Assembly: GCA_965116695.1 (NCBI GenBank)
Contig: OZ220706.1
Location: 3,844,001 to 3,908,000, forward strand
DNA from: JAJDTT01 sp965116695
GTDB taxonomy: Bacteria > Acidobacteriota > UBA6911 > RPQK01 > JAJDTT01
Direction: 5' to 3'
Length of the DNA: 64,000 nt
Both the position numbers and the translations under genes were made by a program. The first letter of the stretch is position 1. Every line of letters begins with the position of its first letter. This document shows positions 55,432-63,155 of the stretch, one piece after another. The notes under the pieces were generated by a model. It did no database searches. It was not told the origin of the DNA and saw only the letters and a program-made list of their open reading frames with translations.

Positions 55432-55500
55432 GACCGTGTCTTCCGACGACGCGGCGCATTATCTAGTATTCCGATCGGAGTTGTCAAGAAAGAATTTGGG

Positions 55501-55545
55501 AGGCGGCTTTCCAGTCGCCCCGTGTTCTTCGTCTTATTGTCACTC
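55501..55545 (-). repeat. Conserved trailer of a family A array (copy 3)
   Basis: On the minus strand: GTGACAATAAGACG, then AAGAACACGGGGCG, then a hairpin-like CTGGAAAG with GCCGCC. It aligns with the trailers at 2240 and 25159 with a few substitutions. It lies between cysH and the array in the 308-base spacer, which otherwise shows only the possible cysH promoter region. Confidence 0.6.
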
Positions 55546-55552
55546 TGGAGTG

Positions 55553-55702
55553 TCGGCGCCTGAAAGACGCCGCTCCAAGTCGGCGCCTGAAAGACGCCGA
55601 TCCAAGTCGGCGCGTGAAACACGCCGCTCCGAGTCGGCGCGTGAAACACGCCGCTCCGCGTGAAACACGCCGATCCAATCGGCGGCGAGACGCCGCCGCT
55701 CC
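55553..55702 (-). repeat. Family A array, six units
   Basis: On the minus strand, units with the heads GGAGCGGCG or GGATCGGCG, stems of the GTCTTTCAGGC and GTGTTTCACGC kind and linkers CTT or ACT. One unit is shortened and the last reads GGAGCGGCGGCGTCTCGCCGCC. The array lies between cysH and the FAD oxidoreductase, divergent from the latter. Confidence 0.82.
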
Positions 55703-55739
55703 TTGATCTCTCCCCGCGAGAACCGCTACGGTTTCCCGG

Positions 55740-56819
55740 ATGATGGTCGACGTCCTCATCGTGGGCGCGGGTTTTGCCGGCGCTTCCACCGCATTTCACC
55801 TGAGCCGGTCGTTCCCGGGGTCGATCCTGGTGATCGATCAGGAATCGGTGCCCGGCTTCCACGCCTCGGGCCGGAATGCGGGCATGGTGCGGCAGCACGA
55901 GGAGCGGGAGGATATCCGCCGCGCCGCCGCCGCCAGCCGGCGGGCATACGACGAATACCAGGCGGAGCTGGGCTTCCGCCAGGTGGGGTCGTTGCTCCTG
56001 GGACCGGCGAACCGGTTGGAGGCCATGCGGGAACCGGACCGGATCGAATCGTATCTCCTGAGCCCGCAGGAAGCCCGCCGGAAAGTCCCGTTGCTGGACC
56101 GCCACGAATTCGGCGCCGCCCTCTGGACTCCCGCCGACGGCATCATGGACATATCCGCCCTGCTGCAGCTCTACCTCACCGGCAGCCGGGAACGGGGTGT
56201 CTCCTTCCTATTCGACTGCCGCCTGCGAGGCTGTCGCGGGACGGGGCCGTTCCGAATCGACACCACGCAGGGCGAAATCACGGCCCGCCGCCTGGTCAAC
56301 GCCGCCGGCGCCTGGGCGCCCCTGGTCAGCCGCCTCGCGGGCGCCTCATCGGTTCCCATGCGTCCGTTGAAGCGCCACCTCTTCGTCCTGGGACGAGTCC
56401 CCGGAGTGAATCCCCATTGGCCCATCGTCTGGAACCTGGCGGACAATTTTTATTTCAGGCCCGAGTCGGACGGACTTCTCATCAGCGTCTGCGACGAGGG
56501 CGAGACCGAGAGCCTGGAACCGACCGTGGACGCGGACATGACCGAGGCGCTGGCCCGGCTCTGCTGGTCCAGGCTGCCCCGCCTCAGAGACGCCGTCCAG
56601 GAGCGCGTCTGGTCCTGCTTCCGAACCAAGGCGTCCGACACCTCCTTCGTCATCGGTTGGGATCCGGCGCTGGAGAATTTCTTCTGGGTCGCCGCCCTGG
56701 GGGGGCACGGCATGGGAGTCAGTTGGGAGGTCGGCCGCCGCGCCGCCGGGAAATTCCTGGACCGCGCGCATTCCGATTCCTTCGATCCGGACCGGTTCCA
56801 ATTCGCTCTCCGCCCGTAG
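55740..56819 (+). CDS. FAD-dependent amino-acid/glycine oxidase-like oxidoreductase (DAO family)
   Basis: A 359-residue flavoprotein. The Rossmann start is DVLIVGAGFAGASTAFHLSR, followed by FHASGRNAGMVRQ (substrate loop) and INAAGAW-type residues in RRLVNAAGAWAPLVSRLAG. The C-terminal motif FFWVAALGGHGMGVSWEVGR closes the FAD site. It resembles glycine oxidase/sarcosine oxidase and D-amino acid dehydrogenases; the substrate is unknown. A second ATG follows the first. The stop TAG is the core of a family C repeat head. Confidence 0.83.
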   Translation: MMVDVLIVGAGFAGASTAFHLSRSFPGSILVIDQESVPGFHASGRNAGMVRQHEEREDIRRAAAASRRAYDEYQAELGFRQVGSLLLGPANRLEAMREPDRIESYLLSPQEARRKVPLLDRHEFGAALWTPADGIMDISALLQLYLTGSRERGVSFLFDCRLRGCRGTGPFRIDTTQGEITARRLVNAAGAWAPLVSRLAGASSVPMRPLKRHLFVLGRVPGVNPHWPIVWNLADNFYFRPESDGLLISVCDEGETESLEPTVDADMTEALARLCWSRLPRLRDAVQERVWSCFRTKASDTSFVIGWDPALENFFWVAALGGHGMGVSWEVGRRAAGKFLDRAHSDSFDPDRFQFALRP

Positions 56820-56890
56820 GGGCACACCTTGTGGGTGGGTGCCCTCTTACCCCCCTTGTGCCCCCTTACCCCTTGTGGGTGTCCTCTTGT
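56816..56890 (+). repeat. Family C hairpin repeats at the end of the FAD oxidoreductase (decayed)
   Basis: GTAG (providing the stop codon) followed by GGGCACACC, TTGTGGGTGGGTGCCC and further half-copies (CCCCTTGTGGGTGTCC). A clear though imperfect family C copy plus fragments in the spacer before the rhomboid gene. Confidence 0.65.
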
Positions 56891-56911
56891 CCCTTGCGGG
56901 CGCCCGCTTGC

Positions 56912-56920
56912 TGGTACACT
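56912..56920 (+). promoter_or_regulatory. Extended -10 promoter of the rhomboid gene
   Basis: TGGTACACT gives the TGn extension plus TACACT; TTGCGG lies 15 bases upstream as a weak -35. Transcription would start near 56926, 38 bases before the GTG. Confidence 0.5.
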
Positions 56921-56963
56921 GGGCGCGGAACCTCCCGCTGAGGTCCGGAGAGGAAGATCGACC

Positions 56964-57818
56964 GTGTTCAGACGACAGACGACCGGTTCGGTGGTGTGCC
57001 GATCCTGCGGCCTGCTGGTGGGAGTCAACGACCCCGAATGCTATGAGTGCGGCTGCAAGAACCCGGGTCTCTGGGGATTCGCGCCCCTGGTGCGGATTCT
57101 GGGGGACGACTTCGGTTTTCTCCGCCTGGTGACGGTGGGCTGCATCTTCCTGTACGTGGCGACCCTGGTCGTGGGTTCCGCAGAGCCGCGTGGCGGAGGC
57201 ATGTTCTCGCTGTTGTCTCCCAGCCAGCAAGGCCTCTTCCTGTTCGGCGCGAGCGGCGCCGTTCCCGTATTTCGATACGATCGCTGGTGGACCCTGCTCA
57301 GTGCCGGTTGGCTCCACGGCGGCCTGCTCCACATCGGGTTCAACCTGATGTGGGTCCGCCAACTGGCGCCGGCCACCGCCGAGATCTACGGCGCCGGCCG
57401 GATGATCCTCATCTACACCGTGGCCACCGCGGCCGGGTTCGGCTTGAGCACCTTGACCGGGATGTTCCTCCCCTTTCTGCCCGGACCGCTCAGGGGAGCC
57501 ATGTTCTCGGTCGGCTCCTCCGCGGCCGTATTCGGCCTTCTGGGGGCACTGGTCTACTCCGGCCGCCGCGGCATCGGCAGCCACATCAGCCGGCAGGCCC
57601 GAGGCTACGCCATTGTCCTGGGGATCTTCGGATTCATCTTCCCCAGAATCGACAACTGGGCTCATGCGGGGGGATTCTTGGGAGGCTACCTGCTGGCTCG
57701 CTGGCTGGACCCCATGCGGCCCGAGCGCCTGAACCACCTGGCCGCCGCCGCCGTCTGCATCGTCCTCACCATCCTCTCCATCGTCGTGTCCGTGATCCAC
57801 GGCTACCCCTTTCTGTAG
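56964..57818 (+). CDS. Rhomboid-family intramembrane serine protease with N-terminal zinc ribbon
   Basis: A 284-residue membrane protein. Residues about 12-36 carry CRSCGLLVG and CYECGCKN, a zinc ribbon. The rhomboid core includes GWLHGGLLHIGFNLMWVRQL (HxxHxxFN motif), the catalytic serine in SVGSSAAVFGLLGALVYSGR and the catalytic histidine in IDNWAHAGGFLGGYLLA. It cleaves membrane proteins within the bilayer; the substrate is unknown. The GTG at 56964 with GGAGAGGAAG upstream is preferred over earlier frames that run through repeats. Confidence 0.88.
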   Translation: MFRRQTTGSVVCRSCGLLVGVNDPECYECGCKNPGLWGFAPLVRILGDDFGFLRLVTVGCIFLYVATLVVGSAEPRGGGMFSLLSPSQQGLFLFGASGAVPVFRYDRWWTLLSAGWLHGGLLHIGFNLMWVRQLAPATAEIYGAGRMILIYTVATAAGFGLSTLTGMFLPFLPGPLRGAMFSVGSSAAVFGLLGALVYSGRRGIGSHISRQARGYAIVLGIFGFIFPRIDNWAHAGGFLGGYLLARWLDPMRPERLNHLAAAAVCIVLTILSIVVSVIHGYPFL

Positions 57819-57857
57819 CCCTTTCGCGGACCATCTTTCCTCGCACCACCCCGGTGC

Positions 57858-57863
57858 TATACT
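57858..57863 (+). promoter_or_regulatory. -10 element giving a possibly leaderless dioxygenase transcript
   Basis: TATACT ends seven bases before the ATG of the dioxygenase, so transcription would begin at or next to the start codon. No Shine-Dalgarno sequence is present, in line with leaderless translation. Confidence 0.5.
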
Positions 57864-57870
57864 TCCCGGC

Positions 57871-58635
57871 ATGAAGAGACTGACCGAAGCCCAAGTCACC
57901 CAGTACCGAACCCAGGGTTACCTGGTCGTGGAGAACGTCGTCCCTCCGGACCAGGTGGAGGCGCTGAAGCGGCGGACGGAGGACATCGCCGAGGGACGGG
58001 TCCCCTTTCCCGAAGCGAACCTGGAACTGGAACCCACGGCCAACGGCCGCCGTGCCGTCGAAACGATTCGCAAACTGGATCATTGCGCCGAGAACGATCC
58101 CGTTTTTCTCCGCCACGCCAGGAATGATCGTATTCTGGACATGGTGGAGGACCTGATCGGTCCCGACGTGAAGCTCTTCGAAAGCCAGCTCTTCATGAAG
58201 CCGCCCGGGGGCGTCGAGAAGCCGTACCATCAGGATTCGGCTTATTTCTTCATCGAGCCCATGGCGCTGGTCACCTGCTGGTCGGCGCTGGATGACGTCA
58301 CCGTGGCCAACGGGAGCATGTGGGTGATCCCGGGCAGCCACCTCGGGGGGGTCGTGGACCATGGCGAACCGTGGCAGATCGGGGACCGCGTCGACAAGCA
58401 GGTGCCGTCCAGCGCCATGGACCTGGAGTCCGAGGTGCCCGTGGTCATGCCGGCCGGGAGTTGCTCATTCCACCACAGCCTGCTGCTGCACAGCTCCCGT
58501 CCCAACCGGACGAACCATTCCCGGCGCGGTTTCGCCGTGCACTACATGACTGCCCGCTCCAGGTGGACGAACCCTTCGTTGCCCATGCCCAGCTATCGGC
58601 TTCTGAGGGGGCGGGAGTATCCCGGCTGCGTCTGA
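57871..58635 (+). CDS. Phytanoyl-CoA dioxygenase (PhyH) family protein
   Basis: A 254-residue non-heme iron/2-oxoglutarate dioxygenase. Iron ligands are in KPYHQDSAYFFIEP (HxD) and the distal histidine in FHHSLLLHSSRPNRT, with an arginine for 2-oxoglutarate in RRGFAVHYM; NGSMWVIPGSHLGG is the usual middle motif. The family hydroxylates diverse small molecules and is abundant in some soil and marine bacteria. The substrate cannot be told. Confidence 0.87.
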   Translation: MKRLTEAQVTQYRTQGYLVVENVVPPDQVEALKRRTEDIAEGRVPFPEANLELEPTANGRRAVETIRKLDHCAENDPVFLRHARNDRILDMVEDLIGPDVKLFESQLFMKPPGGVEKPYHQDSAYFFIEPMALVTCWSALDDVTVANGSMWVIPGSHLGGVVDHGEPWQIGDRVDKQVPSSAMDLESEVPVVMPAGSCSFHHSLLLHSSRPNRTNHSRRGFAVHYMTARSRWTNPSLPMPSYRLLRGREYPGCV

Positions 58636-58670
58636 TCTCCCAGTCCGTGGCGACTTTTGCCACGGGCGGT

Positions 58671-59273
58671 TCAGTCCGCCTTCTTCTCCTCTTCCTCGCC
58701 GGTCTTCTCCTCGGGCGGATCGGGAGCGAGTTCCTGGCCTGAAACCACTTCCAGCCCGGGCAGCGCCTGGCGCAAGGCGTCCACGCCGGCCGGGGTCACC
58801 TGGGTCTTCCAGACGAACAGCTTCCGGAGTTTGGACAGGCCTTTCAGGTGCTGGAGGCCGGCGTCGCTGACCGCCGTCTCGTACAGGTTCAGGTAGACGA
58901 GATTGGTCAGATCCTTAAGATTCTCCAGGCCGGCGTCGGTGACGGCGGTCTTTTCCAGGTGGAGGCGCTGGAGGCTCTTGAGCCCCTTCACGTGGACCAG
59001 GCCGGCATCGGTGATGGCCGCCTTGCGCAGGTTCAGGTTGACCACGTTGGTGAGCTGCTCCAGGTGCGCCAGATCTCCGTCCTCTGCCGGTTTCGAGGCC
59101 AGGTGGAAGGCGACGTCGAGGCTGGGGTCGTTTTGGGCGACTTCCAGCACCAGCCCTCCTTTCTCCTGGATGCCGGCGATGGCATCCATCTCCGCCTGTG
59201 ATCGTTCGGTCTCCCCGATCGCGGAAACGGATGCCGAAAGCAGAACAATTGCAAGACCGGTCGGTTTCTTCAT
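58671..59273 (-). CDS. Secreted leucine-rich-repeat protein
   Basis: A 200-residue protein with a signal peptide (MKKPTGLAIVLLSASVSAIG) and about five LRRs of the bacterial TDAGL type (LNLRKAAITDAGLVHVKGLK, LHLEKTAVTDAGLENLKDLT and LNLYETAVSDAGLQHLKGLS), ending in an acidic tail. AGGGAG lies nine bases before the ATG at 59273. LRRs usually bind proteins. It is separate from the opp genes, though on the same strand as oppF. Confidence 0.82.
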   Translation of the reverse strand: MKKPTGLAIVLLSASVSAIGETERSQAEMDAIAGIQEKGGLVLEVAQNDPSLDVAFHLASKPAEDGDLAHLEQLTNVVNLNLRKAAITDAGLVHVKGLKSLQRLHLEKTAVTDAGLENLKDLTNLVYLNLYETAVSDAGLQHLKGLSKLRKLFVWKTQVTPAGVDALRQALPGLEVVSGQELAPDPPEEKTGEEEEKKAD

Positions 59274-59298
59274 GACGTGTGTCTCCCTCATGAAAGGT

Positions 59299-60285
59299 TC
59301 ATGCAACCAGATGACAGGCCGCCCAGTGGCCCGGTCGAACCTCCTGTAACGGGGGGTCCTCCCGGTGGCACCGGTCGACGGCAACCGGGCAGCGGGTGCA
59401 GAAATTGCAGCCGTCGGGCGGGTCCGCCGGGTCGGGAGGATCGCCCTTCAGGACGATCCTGCGGCGGCGGGTCTCCAGGTCGGGATCGGGCAGGGGCACG
59501 GCCGAGATGAGCGCCTGCGTATACGGATGCAAGGGGCTCTCGTAGAGGTCGTCCCGCTCGGCCAGCTCCACGATCCGGCCCAGGTACATGACCGCGACCC
59601 GGTTGCTGATGTGCCGGACCATGCTCAGGTCGTGGGCGATGAAAAGGTAGGTCAGGCCGAACCGCTCCTGCAGATCCTCCAGGAGATTGATGACCTGCGC
59701 CTGGATCGAGACATCCAGAGCGGAAACCGGCTCGTCGCAGATGATGAAGTCGGGCTGCAGGGCCAGGGCCCGGGCGATACCGATCCTCTGGCGCTGGCCG
59801 CCGGAGAACTCGTGCGGATAACGGTCCGCGTAGCCGGGATTGAGCCCCACCAATTCCATGAGCTCCCGCACTCTCTCCTGCCGGCGCCCCCGGGCCAGTT
59901 GATGGATCTCCAAGGGCTCGGACAGGATCTGTCCCGCCGTCATCCGGGGGTTCAGGGAAGCGTACGGATCCTGAAAAATCATCTGCATCCGGCGGCGCAT
60001 GCGCCGCAGGGCCCCTCCCTTGAGCTCGGTCAGCTCCACGCCGTCCAGAAAGACCCGGCCCGCGGTGGGACGCTGCAACTGCAGGATGGCGCGCCCGGTG
60101 CTGGACTTGCCGCAGCCGCTCTCTCCCACCAGTCCCAGCGTCTCTCCTCTCCGAATCAGGAAAGAGATGCCGTCGACGGCGCGAACCGCTCCCACCTGGC
60201 GCCGGAACAGGACGCCCCGGTTCACCGGATAGTATTGCTTGAGTCCCTCCACCCGCACCAGTTCGGGAGCGTCCCGGACCCTCAC
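59299..60285 (-). CDS. oppF: Oligopeptide/dipeptide ABC transporter ATP-binding protein (OppF-like)
   Basis: A 328-residue ATPase. Walker A GESGCGKSS, the Q-loop region MIFQDPYASLNPRM, signature FSGGQRQRIGIARALAL, Walker B FIICDEPVSALDVS and the switch histidine IAHDLSM are followed by the oligopeptide-type C-terminal extension with CNFCTRCPVAVDRC, a possible metal or iron-sulfur site. The GTG at 60285 overlaps the oppD stop (GTGA). It pairs with OppD to power uptake through OppB and OppC. Confidence 0.92.
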   Translation of the reverse strand: MRVRDAPELVRVEGLKQYYPVNRGVLFRRQVGAVRAVDGISFLIRRGETLGLVGESGCGKSSTGRAILQLQRPTAGRVFLDGVELTELKGGALRRMRRRMQMIFQDPYASLNPRMTAGQILSEPLEIHQLARGRRQERVRELMELVGLNPGYADRYPHEFSGGQRQRIGIARALALQPDFIICDEPVSALDVSIQAQVINLLEDLQERFGLTYLFIAHDLSMVRHISNRVAVMYLGRIVELAERDDLYESPLHPYTQALISAVPLPDPDLETRRRRIVLKGDPPDPADPPDGCNFCTRCPVAVDRCHREDPPLQEVRPGHWAACHLVA

Positions 60286-61268
60286 CGGGCGCCTCCCGGC
60301 AACTCGTCCTTCTGCCAACAGGACACCCGGTGAACCGCTCCCACCGCCTCCAGATACGGGACCTCCTGCCGGCACCGCTGGACGGTGTGGCCGCACCGCG
60401 GGGCGAAGGGACAGCCCGGAAGTTCCTCGATCAGGTCGGGCGGCTGGCCTGGAATGGAGACCAGGCGCTCCCCGTCGGCGCCGGCATGGGGCGTGGCCTG
60501 CAGCAATCCCCTGGTATAGGGATGCCCGGGGGTATTGTAGAGAGACCGGACCTCGGCCTCCTCCACGATGGCGCCGGCGTACATGACCATCACCCGCTGG
60601 GCCAGCCGGGCGATCACTCCCAGGTCGTGGCTGATCCAGATCACCGCCATTCCCAGCTTCTGCTGCAGCTCCTTGACCAGGTCCACGATCTGGGCCTGCA
60701 GGGTCACGTCCAAAGCCGTCGTCGGTTCATCCGCAATCAGCAGGCGTGGTTTGCACGCCAGGGCCATGGCGATCATGGCCCGCTGGCGCATGCCGCCGGA
60801 GAATTCGTGCGGGTACTGGTCCAGCCGCCGCTTCGGGTCGGGGATTCCCACCAGGCCCAGAAGCTCGCGGGCCCGGTCCCGCGACTGCCGGTAGGTCATC
60901 CCCTCATGCAGCCGCAACACCTCCTGGATCTGGAAGCCGATGGTCAGGACGGGGTTGAGGGAAGCCAGCGGGTCCTGAAAGACCATGGCGATCTCGGACC
61001 AGCGGACCTTGCGCATCTCCCGTTCGCTGAGCCGGAGCAGGTCCCGGCCGTCGAAGAGGACCTCGCCTCCCACGATCTTTCCGGGAGGTTCGGGCAGGAG
61101 CCGGAGCAGGCAGAGGGCGCTGGCGCTCTTGCCGCAGCCGCTCTCGCCCACCAGTCCCAGGGTCTCCCCCTGATCCAGAGTGTAGGAGATGGAGTCGACG
61201 GCTCGAACCACGCCGCCGGGAGTGGTGTAGCGAGCGCTCAACCGTTTTACTTCCAGCAGGTGAGTCAC
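60282..61268 (-). CDS. oppD: Oligopeptide/dipeptide ABC transporter ATP-binding protein (OppD-like)
   Basis: A 328-residue ATPase with Walker A GESGCGKSA, MVFQDPLASLNPVL, signature FSGGMRQRAMIAMALAC, Walker B LLIADEPTTALDVT and ISHDLGV. The C terminus has the conserved CPFAPRCGHTVQRC cysteine module. It starts at a GTG at 61268 and is divergent from oppA, with a 113-base intergenic region probably holding both promoters. Confidence 0.92.
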   Translation of the reverse strand: MTHLLEVKRLSARYTTPGGVVRAVDSISYTLDQGETLGLVGESGCGKSASALCLLRLLPEPPGKIVGGEVLFDGRDLLRLSEREMRKVRWSEIAMVFQDPLASLNPVLTIGFQIQEVLRLHEGMTYRQSRDRARELLGLVGIPDPKRRLDQYPHEFSGGMRQRAMIAMALACKPRLLIADEPTTALDVTLQAQIVDLVKELQQKLGMAVIWISHDLGVIARLAQRVMVMYAGAIVEEAEVRSLYNTPGHPYTRGLLQATPHAGADGERLVSIPGQPPDLIEELPGCPFAPRCGHTVQRCRQEVPYLEAVGAVHRVSCWQKDELPGGAR

Positions 61269-61381
61269 AGGTGCGGATCCCCAGTCGCGCCTCTACGGGG
61301 GACGGTTGACCCCGGCCCATGGAGGTCGCCAATATACCGTCGCGAGCCCGGGTCGGGCAAGATGAGAGTCAGGAACTGAAG

Positions 61382-63076
61382 ATGTCGGCGGCGCTGCGGG
61401 TGATTCGGATTTCGCTTCTGACGGCCTTCGTCTGTGCGGCCGCTCCCGGTTGTGGCGGGCAGGCGGATCTCCCCCTTCCGGAGCCCGGGAAGACCTTGGT
61501 GATCGGCGTTTCCCAGGAACCGGACGCTCTCTTCGGAATCGTGGGGAACCTGATGGTTTCGGGCGACGTGGGCTCCTTCATCTGGCGTCCGCTGCTGCTC
61601 ATCGATTCCCGGCGGCGGCCCTACTGCGTGCTCTGCACCGAGGTGCCCAGCCTGGAGAACGGCCTCTTGAAGGTGGACTACGAAAAGGGGGTGATGGACG
61701 CCACCTTTCACCTGAGGCGGGGTCTCGTATGGGCCGACGGATCCGGGATCACCGCCCGCGACGCCGCCTTCGCTTGGGAACTCATGAGTGACCGGCAGTA
61801 CCCCCACGGGGCGTCCTACCTGGAGCCCATCGGCGACGTCCAGGCCCTGGATTCCCACACCATCCGGGTGTCCTACAAGACGCTGTGGCCTTTCGGGAAC
61901 GCGGACCTCCGGTTGCGCCTCATTCCCGAGGGCTACTACCGCCCCATCTGGGAGCGGTACCGCTCGGAGGGAGGGGCCTATTGGGACCGGTTCCTGGCCG
62001 ACGAGAGGGTCAGCGTCTATCCACTGGCCAACGGTCCCTTCCAGGTCCAGGAATGGGCCTCCGGCAGCCATATCCTGCTGGTCCGAAATCCGGCCTACAA
62101 CCTGGGCCCGCCTCCCGGCCTGGAGCGGATCCTGGTGCGGGTGATTCCCGATCTCAACGCCCTGGCCATCGCCGTCTCCACCCGGCAGGTCCACCTGACG
62201 GACGGCTGGCTCACCCTGGAACAGGCCCGCGAACTGGAGGAGACTCCCGGCATCGAAATCCGGTATGTCGATTCGGCCTGGCTGGAGCATGCCACCTTGC
62301 AGATCAAAGACCCTCCTTTCGACGACCTGAGGGTGCGGCGGGCACTCCTTCTGGCCATCGACCGGGCCGGGATCAACCACGCCATCTTCCGGGGAAAGCA
62401 GCCCCCGGCCCACTCCTGGATCCACCCCAGTCATCCGGCCCACAACCCCAAGCTGTTCCGGTACGGCTATGATCCGGAACGGGCGCAACGGCTCCTGGAG
62501 CAGGCCGGTTGGTCCAGGGAAGGGGACGGGCCGCTCCGGAACGCCCGGGGAGAGACCATGCGCCTGACCCTGATCACCATCGCGGGGGACAGGACCCGGC
62601 TGCAGGTGGTTTCGGTGCTCCAGGCCCTGTGGCAGGAGTTGGGCATCCAGGTGGAAATCCGGCCCGAGTCGGCGCGGCTGCTCTTTCCGGACACGCTGCA
62701 GAAGCAGAATCTGCAACCGGGAGGCGTGGCCGTCTGGCGCTGGGTGATCCAGCCCGAGGCCACGGTCTCCGCCTACGGGTTATGGTGGCCCAAGGGTACG
62801 AACCTGGACCAGTTGACGGAGGGGTCTCCCTGGGACAGGGTCCAGGAGAACAAGGACCTGATCCGGCAGGCGCTGGGCACCATCGACGACGAAAAACGCT
62901 ACGGCCTGCTGCGCCGCCAGCAGGAGGTCTGGGTTCGCGAGCTGCCCACCCTGCCCCTGTACTGGCACGTCCGGGTCGTGAGCATGGACCGGCGGTTGGA
63001 AGGGTACACTCCGTATCCGGACCAATACCTGGGTTGGGGAGTACACGAGTGGAGTTTGGGACCCGTACGACCGTAG
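61382..63076 (+). CDS. oppA: ABC transporter solute-binding lipoprotein (family 5, OppA/DppA-like)
   Basis: A 564-residue extracytoplasmic binding protein (SBP_bac_5). A lipoprotein signal ends APGC (cysteine at residue 24). The body has the family stretches VIGVSQEPDALFGIVGNL, TFHLRRGLVWADGSGITARD, GPFQVQEWASGSHILLVRNP and RRALLLAIDRAGINHAIFRG. It binds oligopeptides or related solutes for the Opp permease. The ATG at 61382 is chosen for the signal peptide and the AGGA upstream. The stop TAG forms the head of a family C repeat. Confidence 0.9.
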   Translation: MSAALRVIRISLLTAFVCAAAPGCGGQADLPLPEPGKTLVIGVSQEPDALFGIVGNLMVSGDVGSFIWRPLLLIDSRRRPYCVLCTEVPSLENGLLKVDYEKGVMDATFHLRRGLVWADGSGITARDAAFAWELMSDRQYPHGASYLEPIGDVQALDSHTIRVSYKTLWPFGNADLRLRLIPEGYYRPIWERYRSEGGAYWDRFLADERVSVYPLANGPFQVQEWASGSHILLVRNPAYNLGPPPGLERILVRVIPDLNALAIAVSTRQVHLTDGWLTLEQARELEETPGIEIRYVDSAWLEHATLQIKDPPFDDLRVRRALLLAIDRAGINHAIFRGKQPPAHSWIHPSHPAHNPKLFRYGYDPERAQRLLEQAGWSREGDGPLRNARGETMRLTLITIAGDRTRLQVVSVLQALWQELGIQVEIRPESARLLFPDTLQKQNLQPGGVAVWRWVIQPEATVSAYGLWWPKGTNLDQLTEGSPWDRVQENKDLIRQALGTIDDEKRYGLLRRQQEVWVRELPTLPLYWHVRVVSMDRRLEGYTPYPDQYLGWGVHEWSLGPVRP

Positions 63077-63103
63077 GGGCACCCCTTGTGGGTGCCCTCT
63101 TTG
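63073..63103 (+). repeat. Family C hairpin repeat, intact copy
   Basis: GTAG followed by a perfect stem GGGCACCC/GGGTGCCC with loop CTTGT and the tail TCTT. The TAG is the oppA stop codon. It lies between oppA and oppB. Confidence 0.8.
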
Positions 63104-63155
63104 TTCCTCTGCTCCTCGTTTCTCCTGTCGTGGGATCTCCCAACGGAGCCGATTG

